Origin: Thermoflexales bacterium
GTDB lineage: Bacteria; Chloroflexota; Anaerolineae; B4-G1; SLSP01
Reading direction: 5' to 3'
DNA: 10,164 nt
Assembly (NCBI GenBank): GCA_007130345.1
Contig: SLSP01000057.1
Span: forward strand, 1 to 10,164
The position numbers were made by a program, and so were the translations under genes. Each line of letters opens with the position of its first letter. The first letter of the stretch is position 1. Shown here one piece after another: positions 1-5,075 of this stretch. The notes under the pieces were generated by a model. That model saw nothing but the letters and a program-made list of their open reading frames with translations. It was not told the DNA's origin and ran no database searches.

Positions 1-113
1 CCTCGAGGGCTGTGGCGGGGGGATCGCGGCGGGCGTGAGGGGAGAAGGGGCCGTTATCCCATAAAGAGGAAAAGGAATTTTGGAAAAACCGGGGGAAAAA
101 CGGAATTTGGGGG

Positions 114-138
114 TTGACAAATTATCCGCTAACGGATA
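114..138 (+). promoter_or_regulatory. -35 box with palindromic operator-like site
   Basis: A consensus -35 hexamer TTGACA (114-119) is followed four bases later by the perfect inverted repeat TATCCG-CTAA-CGGATA (123-138). The palindrome fills the space where RNA polymerase would sit before the small helix-turn-helix gene at 161. No good -10 box is visible at normal spacing; with a 17-base spacer it would be TAGCAG (137-142). A symmetric site inside a promoter, directly before a gene for a small DNA-binding protein, suggests autoregulation. That link is inferred. The repeat itself is seen directly. Confidence 0.55.
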
Positions 139-160
139 GCAGGGACACTAGGGAGGAATT

Positions 161-367
161 ATGTGGTCAACAGAGGATTTGGCAAGTGCCACAGGCCTTA
201 CAGAGCGGTATATTCGTTACCTAATAGCTCACGATAAGGTCAAGGCCCAAAAGATTTCAACAGTTTGGGTCATCACGGATGAGGAGGCTCAACGGTTTAT
301 TGAGTCGCGCCGTGATTCAGCCGGTGAGGAGATCACCGAGGAAGAGCAAGGGGAGCTGAAAGGTTAA
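161..367 (+). CDS. Small helix-turn-helix (excisionase/MerR-like, HTH_17 type) DNA-binding protein
   Basis: This gene encodes a 68-residue protein that is almost entirely one DNA-binding domain. Residues 3-10 (STEDLASA) and 13-23 (LTERYIRYLIA) look like the two helices of a winged helix-turn-helix. The stretch VKAQKISTVWVI (about 27-38) fits the wing, followed by a short helix (DEEAQRFIESRR) and an acidic tail rich in Glu. This is the HTH_17/excisionase-like pattern found in phage excisionases, plasmid regulators and small stand-alone regulators. The ATG has a good ribosome site, GGGAGG at 151-156, four bases upstream. Its codon use is clearly less GC-rich than the rest of the window, which hints at an origin in a mobile element. 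A palindrome in its promoter suggests it may regulate itself. Targets and function are unknown; no integrase is visible nearby. Confidence 0.75.
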   Translation: MWSTEDLASATGLTERYIRYLIAHDKVKAQKISTVWVITDEEAQRFIESRRDSAGEEITEEEQGELKG

Positions 368-368
368 A

Positions 369-390
369 CTCCCCAAAGGGAGCGGTTTTT
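369..390 (+). terminator. Possible intrinsic terminator of the small HTH gene
   Basis: Two bases after the TAA stop, CTCCC (369-373) and GGGAG (378-382) form a 5-bp stem with a CAAA loop, followed by CGG and five T (386-390). The stem is short. A competing fold is possible between GGGGAG (350-355) and CTCCCC (369-374). It lies back to back with the tRNA terminator on the other strand, as expected for convergent units. Confidence 0.5.
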
Positions 391-404
391 AAGTCTCCCG
401 GAAC

Positions 405-452
405 AAAAAAAATCGGGATTGCGCTATCGCCTCGCAAGCTGTGCGCAATCCC
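405..452 (-). terminator. Intrinsic terminator of the tRNA unit
   Basis: Read on the minus strand, GGGATTGCGC (452-443) and GCGCAATCCC (424-415) form a perfect 10-bp stem with an 18-nt loop, followed by GA and eight T (412-405). It lies about 55 bases downstream of the second tRNA. This is a textbook rho-independent terminator for the minus strand. The + strand lacks a T tract on the matching side, so it should work in one direction only. Confidence 0.85.
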
Positions 453-506
453 TGACTCAATGCACTTTTACAAGCGCATAGTTTTTTTGGTGGCAGTTTT
501 TCCTTA

Positions 507-578
507 TGGCGAAGGGCGGATTTGAACCGCCAACCAAGGGCTTATGAGTCCCCTGCTCTGCCATTGAGCTACCTCGCC
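507..578 (-). tRNA. tRNA-Met (CAU anticodon, probably elongator)
   Basis: The minus strand folds into a full cloverleaf. The acceptor stem GGCGAGG pairs with CTTCGCC (one G-U), the D stem is GCTC/GAGC, and the anticodon loop CTCATAA carries CAT. The T arm is GGCGG-TTCAAAT-CCGCC and the discriminator is A (507). The 3' CCA is not encoded. The anticodon stem GGGGA/GCCCT closes with an A-G mismatch next to the loop. The paired 1:72 position and the lack of a three-G:C anticodon stem rule out an initiator. A CAU anticodon could also belong to tRNA-Ile2, read through lysidine; elongator Met is preferred but not proven by identity elements. It is the second gene of the two-tRNA unit. Confidence 0.9.
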
Positions 579-587
579 CAAAAAATA

Positions 588-659
588 TAGCGGGGGGTGG
601 ATTCGAACCACCGACCTTCGGGTTATGAGCCCGACGAGCTGCCACTGCTCCACCCCGCA
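588..659 (-). tRNA. Initiator tRNA-fMet (CAU)
   Basis: The minus strand gives a complete cloverleaf with initiator features. The anticodon stem ends in three G:C pairs around the loop (TCGGG-CTCATAA-CCCGA), and D-stem pair 11:24 is A:U (GAGC/GCTC). The acceptor stem TGCGGGG/CCCCGCT leaves position 1 unpaired with 72, as an initiator requires. The mismatch here is U-U rather than the usual C-A. The T arm is GGTGG-TTCGAAT-CCACC, the discriminator is A (588), and CCA is not encoded. The D loop is short (7 nt, AGTGGCA), giving a 72-nt gene. It is the first gene after a consensus promoter and lies nine bases before the second CAU tRNA. Confidence 0.93.
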
Positions 660-671
660 TCAACGTGATGT

Positions 672-699
672 ATTATACATGGCTCTGGAAATATGTCAA
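672..699 (-). promoter_or_regulatory. Consensus sigma-70 type promoter of the tRNA pair
   Basis: On the minus strand a perfect -35 TTGACA (699-694) and a perfect -10 TATAAT (677-672) are separated by 16 bases. The mature 5' end of tRNA-fMet begins 12 bases after the -10 box, leaving a very short leader. Such an ideal promoter fits a stable RNA that needs high expression, and it lets the tRNAs be transcribed independently of the met genes upstream. Confidence 0.88.
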
Positions 700-792
700 G
701 GCGATTTCTGGGGCGTATAAGATCACTGCCCCACACCGTCCGCAGATCTGAACGCCTTACTTGACCGCGTACTGCGGGACGCGCGCGACGCC

Positions 793-2664
793 TCACAGCA
801 TCTTTGCGCCAGCCTGCACAATCTCCGCCGCGAGGTCGTAGCGATGGAAGGCGGGCATCAGGTAGACGCCCTGCACCCATTGCCGCAGCGCGTGGATTAG
901 CTCCACGGCGATGCGCACGCCCTCGTGGGGCGAGTCCTTCCCGGCGGCTTCCAGCCGGGCGAAGATCTCCGGCCCGATGGTGATCCCCGGCACCTCGTTG
1001 TGCAGGAAACGCGCGTGGCGCGCGCCATAGAGCGGCAATATCCCCACCAACACCGGCGCGTTGAGCGGCCCGTGCTCCGCCGCGTAGCGCTCCAGGAAGC
1101 GGCCGGCGGCCGACGGATCGTAGACCGGCTGCGTCAGGAAGAAATCGACGCCGCCACGCACCTTGCGCCGCAGCACCTTGATCTCGCGCTCCGGATCGGA
1201 CGGCGTGAGGTTGAGCGCGCCTCCCACAAAGAACGCCGTCGGCTGGCCGATGTCGGCTCCGGCGTGATCCAGCCCCGCGTTGAATCCCAATTTGATGAGC
1301 TTGATCAGGCCAGAGGGGGCCAGGTCGTAGTCATCCATCGCTTCGGGATAGTCGCCGATGGCGGTGGGATCGCCCATTACCACGAAGACGTTGCGGATGC
1401 CCAGGGCGTGCGCGGCCAGCAGGTCGCCCTGGACGCGCAGCAGGTTGCGCCCCCGCGTGGGGAAGTGCAGCGTGGTCTCGATGCCCACCTTCTTTTGGAT
1501 GAGGGCGCAGACGGCCCAGGGACTCATCCGCATCCGCGCCATCGGGCTGTCGGCCACGTTGATGACGTCGGCCCCGGCTTCTGCAAGCAGGCTCGCGCCG
1601 GCCAGCAGCTTGTGCGTTGAGAGGCCCCGCGGCGGGTCCATCTCCACCGCCAGGGCGAACTTGCCCGCCGCCAGCTTCTGCGAGAGGCACGAGGGTTGCT
1701 CCGGGGAGCGCGCCGGCACATCGGCGGACTCGCGTGGCACGCGGCCAGCCTGGAGCACGCGCTCCGGCGGCCCGGCATCCAGCGCGGCCCGCATCGCCGC
1801 GATGTGATCAGGCGTGGTGCCGCAGCATCCGCCGAGCACGTCCGCGCCCGCCTCGGCGAAGGCCCAGGCGTACTCGCCGAAATACTCCGGTGTGGCCGGG
1901 TACATAATCCGCCCGGCCACCTGCTCCGGCCACCCGGCGTTGGGCTTGACCCAAAACCGCGCGTCGGGGACGGTGGCGCGCAGCTTGCGCAGTAGGCGCA
2001 ACAATTGCACCGGCCCGCCAGAGCAGTTCACGCCCAGGATGTCGGCCCCGGCCTCGCGCATCCGCCGGGCCACCTTCGCCGGAGAATCGCCGAGCAGCGT
2101 GCGGTCATCCCGCGTGAACGTCATCGACGCCACCACCGGCAGGGCTTCGGCCACCTCGCGCGCTGCCTGGAGCGCCTCGACCACCTCGTAGAGATCGGTC
2201 ATCGTCTCGATGGCGATCAAATCCACACCGCTTTCGGCCAGCGCCGCGATCTGCTCCGCGAAGACGGCGCGGGCTTGCTCCAATTGCACCCGGCCAAACG
2301 GCGCGAGCCGCACGCCGAGCGGCCCCACGTCCCCCGCCACCAGCACCTCGCGGAAGGACGCGCTGACCACGCGGCGGGCCAGATCGACCCCGGCGCGGTT
2401 GATGTCGGCCAGTTGCTTGTCCAGGCCGTGCTCGGCCAGCTTGTAGCGGTTCGCGCCGAAGGTGTTGGTGAGGATGACCTCGGCCCCGGCGTCGATGTAG
2501 GCGCGATGGATGTCGGCCACCAGCGCCGGCTCGGTCAGGTTGAGCGCGTCGAAGCACGCGCCGAACGGCACGCCGCGCGCGTGGAGCATCGTCCCCATCG
2601 CGCCGTCGGCCACCAGCGGCGCGGACGTGATATCGAGACGTTGTAGGATTGTAAGTTTGTTCAT
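793..2664 (-). CDS. Bifunctional homocysteine S-methyltransferase / 5,10-methylenetetrahydrofolate reductase
   Basis: This 623-residue protein fuses two methionine-pathway enzymes, like B. subtilis YitJ (about 610 residues). Residues 10-300 form a homocysteine S-methyltransferase barrel. It has the early DGAMGT motif (20-25), and its zinc ligands are Cys214 (GVNCSG) and Cys280-Cys281 (GGCCGT). Residues about 335-610 form a methylenetetrahydrofolate reductase barrel: the start EMDPPRG holds the expected catalytic Glu341, VVMGDP supplies Asp432, and FFLTQPVYD carries Gln512. The reductase makes 5-methyl-THF with a flavin cofactor. The methyl donor of the transferase half cannot be told from sequence; S-methylmethionine or methyl-THF are options, and no cobalamin-binding domain is present. 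The ATG at 2664 is preceded by a strong purine-rich ribosome site (GAGAGGGGG). It follows metE on the same strand after 59 bases and is probably co-transcribed with it. Confidence 0.93.
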   Translation of the reverse strand: MNKLTILQRLDITSAPLVADGAMGTMLHARGVPFGACFDALNLTEPALVADIHRAYIDAGAEVILTNTFGANRYKLAEHGLDKQLADINRAGVDLARRVVSASFREVLVAGDVGPLGVRLAPFGRVQLEQARAVFAEQIAALAESGVDLIAIETMTDLYEVVEALQAAREVAEALPVVASMTFTRDDRTLLGDSPAKVARRMREAGADILGVNCSGGPVQLLRLLRKLRATVPDARFWVKPNAGWPEQVAGRIMYPATPEYFGEYAWAFAEAGADVLGGCCGTTPDHIAAMRAALDAGPPERVLQAGRVPRESADVPARSPEQPSCLSQKLAAGKFALAVEMDPPRGLSTHKLLAGASLLAEAGADVINVADSPMARMRMSPWAVCALIQKKVGIETTLHFPTRGRNLLRVQGDLLAAHALGIRNVFVVMGDPTAIGDYPEAMDDYDLAPSGLIKLIKLGFNAGLDHAGADIGQPTAFFVGGALNLTPSDPEREIKVLRRKVRGGVDFFLTQPVYDPSAAGRFLERYAAEHGPLNAPVLVGILPLYGARHARFLHNEVPGITIGPEIFARLEAAGKDSPHEGVRIAVELIHALRQWVQGVYLMPAFHRYDLAAEIVQAGAKML

Positions 2665-2679
2665 AGTTCCCCCTCTCTA

Positions 2680-2717
2680 TTGCGTGTTGCGTAAAAACAA
2701 AAATACGCAACACGCAA
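2680..2717 (-). repeat. 14-bp intercistronic hairpin with GTGTTGC repeat
   Basis: Between metE and the bifunctional gene, TTGCGTGTTGCGTA (2680-2693) and TACGCAACACGCAA (2704-2717) form a perfect 14-bp inverted repeat with a 10-base loop, A-rich on + and T-rich on the minus strand. The arm nearest metE extends a short tandem repeat of GTGTTGC (about 2705-2721). No T run follows the stem in the minus direction, so it is a poor intrinsic terminator. It may act as an mRNA-stabilising or attenuating hairpin, or be a copy of a dispersed palindromic repeat. Confidence 0.75.
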
Positions 2718-2723
2718 CACGCG

Positions 2724-4934
2724 CTATATTTTCTCCCGCAGCTCCCGCGCTGCTGCCACCAGCGACTCCAACGCCGGGACGACTTCGTGCCAGGCGCGGG
2801 TCTTAAGGCCGCAATCCGGGTTGACCCACACCCGCTCCGGGTCGAGGTAGGTGAGGAAGGCAGCCAGTTTCTCGTGGATGAACTCTGGCGCGGGCACTAC
2901 CGGGCTGTGGATGTCGTAGACGCCGGGGCCGACCTCGCGGCTATAACCGTAATCGGCCAACTCGCGCAGGGTTTCGTCGCCGCTGCGGGCGTTTTCGATG
3001 GAGATCACGTCGGCGTCGAGGCGGTCGATGGCGGGGAGGATGGCGCCGAACTCCGCGTAGCACATGTGCGTGTGGATTTGGGTGGCGGCCCGCGCCCGCG
3101 CCGTCGCCAGACGGAAAGCGTCCACGGCCCAGGTCAGGTACGCCTCGCGGCGGGCGGGTTGAAGCGGCAGGCCCTCGCGCAGCGCGGGTTCGTCCACCTG
3201 GATGATGCGCGCGCCGGCGCGTTCCAGGTCGGCGATCTCATCGCGCAGGGCCAACGCGATCTGGTACGCGATCTCGCGCCGGGGGATGTCCACGCGCGGA
3301 TACGACCAGTTGAGGATGGTGACGGGGCCGGTGAGCATCCCCTTGACGGGCTTCTCCGTGAGCGCCTGCGCGACCTCGAAGGCGCGGGTGGTCATCGGCG
3401 CGGGGCGGGCCACGTCAGCGTAGATGATGGGCGGGCGCACATACCGGCTGCCGAAGCTCTGCACCCAGCCGTAGCGCGTGAAGGCGAAGCCCTGAAGCTG
3501 TTGCGCGAAGTATTCCACCATATCGGAGCGCTCGAATTCGCCGTGAACCAGCACGTCGAGGCCGATCTCCTCCTGGATTTCGATGGCGTGGCGGATGAAG
3601 GCATCGACTTCGGCGTGGTACTCGGCCCGGGTCAACTCGCCCCGGCGGAAGCGGGCGCGCATCCGCCGCACCTCGGCGGTCTGCGGGAAGGAGCCGATGG
3701 TGGTGGTGGGCAGCAGCGGCAAGGCGATTTGCTGCGGGCGGCGCTCGGCGTAGGACGCGGCCCGCGCGAAGTCTGCGGGTTCCAGCGCGGCGACCCGCCC
3801 CTGCACGGCGGGATCGGCGGGCGCGAAGGCGCGGAAGCGGCCCCAGGCCGCGCTCGCGGCCCCCATATCGCCCTGAGCCAGCGTCGCTAGCTCGGCCAGC
3901 TTCTCTTCGGCGAAGGCCAGCACGCCGCGCAGGGCTTCGGAAAGCTCTGTCTCGCGGGCGGCGCTGTAGGGCACGAACTGGAGCGAGGCCGACGCGCTCG
4001 CCCGCAGATTCGGGGCCAGCGCGCGCAACGCCTCCACCAGCGGCACGACCTGGGCGGGCTGCACGCGCCAGACGGAGCGCCCATCGACCACGCCGGCGGC
4101 CAGCACCTTGTCGGCGGGGAAGCCGTAACGCTGCACCAGGCCGAGGGTGTCGCCCCGCGTGAAATCCAGCGTGATGACCTCGGCGGGCAACCGCACCAGC
4201 CACGGGTACGCGTCGCCCACGTCGTCGAAGAAGGTCACGAGGTTCAGCGGCACGCCGACCTCGGCCAGCGCCGCCAGCGCCTTCTCCAGCGGGGCGCGGA
4301 GCGCGGCATCGCCCTGAACCAACGCGGGTTCGTGGAGTTGCACCTCGGCCACGCCGAGCGCCTGGAGCGCGTCGAGCAAGGCCGCGTAGCGGGGGAGCAG
4401 CGCTGCGAGCGCCGCGTCGAAGTCGCCTTCGAGCCGGGCCAGGCGCAGCAGCGTCACCGGGCCGAGCACGATGGGCACGGCCCGCGTCCCCAGAATCGCC
4501 TGAGCGCGCTCCACCAGCGCCAGGAAGTCCGAGAAATCGGCGGGGAGCAGGTCGCCCGCGTCCACTTCTGGCACGAGATAATGGTAGTTCGTGTCGAACC
4601 ACTTGGTCAACTCCAGCGCGGGGATGTCGTCCGCGCCCCGCGCCATAGCGAAGTAGCGCTCCAGCCCCGCAAGGGCGCGGAAGCGCGGGGGAATCAGCCC
4701 CAGGCGCGCGGCCCAGTCCAGCGCGGGATCGTAGAGCGACGCGCTCCCCACGCCGATGTGATCGATACCGGCGGCAAGTTGGTCGCGCCAGCCAGCTTCC
4801 GCCACCTCCCAGAAGGTCGCCCAGAGCGCGTCCGCATCCATCTCGCCCTTCCAGTATGCTTCCAACGCGCGCTTCATCTCGCGCTCCCGCCCGATGCGGG
4901 GATAGCCCAGGGTTTGTGTTGACAATGTAGGCAT
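2724..4934 (-). CDS. metE: Cobalamin-independent methionine synthase (5-methyltetrahydropteroyltriglutamate-homocysteine methyltransferase)
   Basis: MetE transfers a methyl group from 5-methyl-THF (polyglutamate) to homocysteine in the cytoplasm, the last step of methionine synthesis. The protein is 736 residues, close to the usual 750-760. The N-terminal barrel (about 1-370) begins with LGYPRIGREREMKRALEAYW and has the folate-site segment TKWFDTNYHYLVPE (110-123). The C-terminal catalytic barrel starts at TTTIGSFPQT (410-419) and contains HGEFERSDMVEYF and QVDEPALREGLP. All zinc ligands are visible: His623 and Cys625 (HMC), Glu647 (SIEN) and Cys708 (NPDCGL). The likely proton-shuttle His676 lies in YDIHSP. 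The ATG at 4934 follows AGGAGAG. It has its own promoter and is divergent from the baseplate-J-like gene. The reductase gene downstream would supply its methyl donor. Nothing looks truncated. Confidence 0.96.
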   Translation of the reverse strand: MPTLSTQTLGYPRIGREREMKRALEAYWKGEMDADALWATFWEVAEAGWRDQLAAGIDHIGVGSASLYDPALDWAARLGLIPPRFRALAGLERYFAMARGADDIPALELTKWFDTNYHYLVPEVDAGDLLPADFSDFLALVERAQAILGTRAVPIVLGPVTLLRLARLEGDFDAALAALLPRYAALLDALQALGVAEVQLHEPALVQGDAALRAPLEKALAALAEVGVPLNLVTFFDDVGDAYPWLVRLPAEVITLDFTRGDTLGLVQRYGFPADKVLAAGVVDGRSVWRVQPAQVVPLVEALRALAPNLRASASASLQFVPYSAARETELSEALRGVLAFAEEKLAELATLAQGDMGAASAAWGRFRAFAPADPAVQGRVAALEPADFARAASYAERRPQQIALPLLPTTTIGSFPQTAEVRRMRARFRRGELTRAEYHAEVDAFIRHAIEIQEEIGLDVLVHGEFERSDMVEYFAQQLQGFAFTRYGWVQSFGSRYVRPPIIYADVARPAPMTTRAFEVAQALTEKPVKGMLTGPVTILNWSYPRVDIPRREIAYQIALALRDEIADLERAGARIIQVDEPALREGLPLQPARREAYLTWAVDAFRLATARARAATQIHTHMCYAEFGAILPAIDRLDADVISIENARSGDETLRELADYGYSREVGPGVYDIHSPVVPAPEFIHEKLAAFLTYLDPERVWVNPDCGLKTRAWHEVVPALESLVAAARELREKI

Positions 4935-4949
4935 GTCTCTCCTGTTTCC

Positions 4950-4968
4950 GGGGCATATCGCGTGCCCC
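4950..4968 (-). other. Hairpin in the metE leader
   Basis: The predicted metE 5' leader (about 65 nt) contains GGGGCA and TGCCCC paired around a 7-nt loop, ending some 15 bases before the start codon and just upstream of the ribosome site. It is too short for, and does not match, the SAM or cobalamin riboswitch layouts I know. It might tune translation, or be incidental. Confidence 0.4.
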
Positions 4969-4982
4969 CGATTTTATGATAA

Positions 4983-5013
4983 TTGTCTTCTAAATTCCAG
5001 GGTGTGTTATACT
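4983..5013 (+). promoter_or_regulatory. Probable promoter of the baseplate-J-like/ruvX unit
   Basis: An extended -10 element TGTTATACT (5005-5013; hexamer TATACT 5008-5013) is preceded by TTGTCT (4983-4988) at a long 19-base spacing. The TGn extension may offset the weak -35. Its -10 box shares bases 5008-5011 with the -10 box of the metE promoter on the other strand, so the two should compete for polymerase. Confidence 0.55.
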
Positions 5014-5034
5014 ATAAAGTAGAAAGAAAGTCAA
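5006..5034 (-). promoter_or_regulatory. metE promoter
   Basis: On the minus strand -35 TTGACT (5034-5029) and -10 TATAAC (5011-5006) each differ from consensus by one base and are separated by the ideal 17 bases. Transcription would start near 4999, giving a leader of about 65 nt before the metE ATG at 4934. The -10 box overlaps that of the divergent + strand promoter. Confidence 0.8.
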
Positions 5035-5075
5035 TGCACTTGGCAAATCTCAAAGTTATGGCATACTCCCAACTG

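Noticed and set aside
2..64. Open + strand frame from the left edge ending in TAA, possibly the C-terminus of an upstream gene
   Set aside because: It covers only 20 codons, Gly-rich and without a recognisable motif. GC-rich third positions are suggestive but cannot support a call without the sequence to the left.
457..663. Small minus-strand protein over the tRNA genes
   Set aside because: The frame is made of two tRNA genes; its repeated GGSNPP-type peptide comes from the T arms, a familiar false annotation.
2787..3890. Long + strand open frame (367 codons) opposite metE
   Set aside because: It is antisense to a certain gene, composed of Arg/Gly/Ala/Asp-rich sequence typical of GC-rich shadow frames, with no domain and no ribosome site.
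3415..4956. 513-codon minus-strand frame overlapping metE in another phase
   Set aside because: It is an Arg/Gly/Ala-rich out-of-frame reading of metE; all MetE motifs lie in the other frame.
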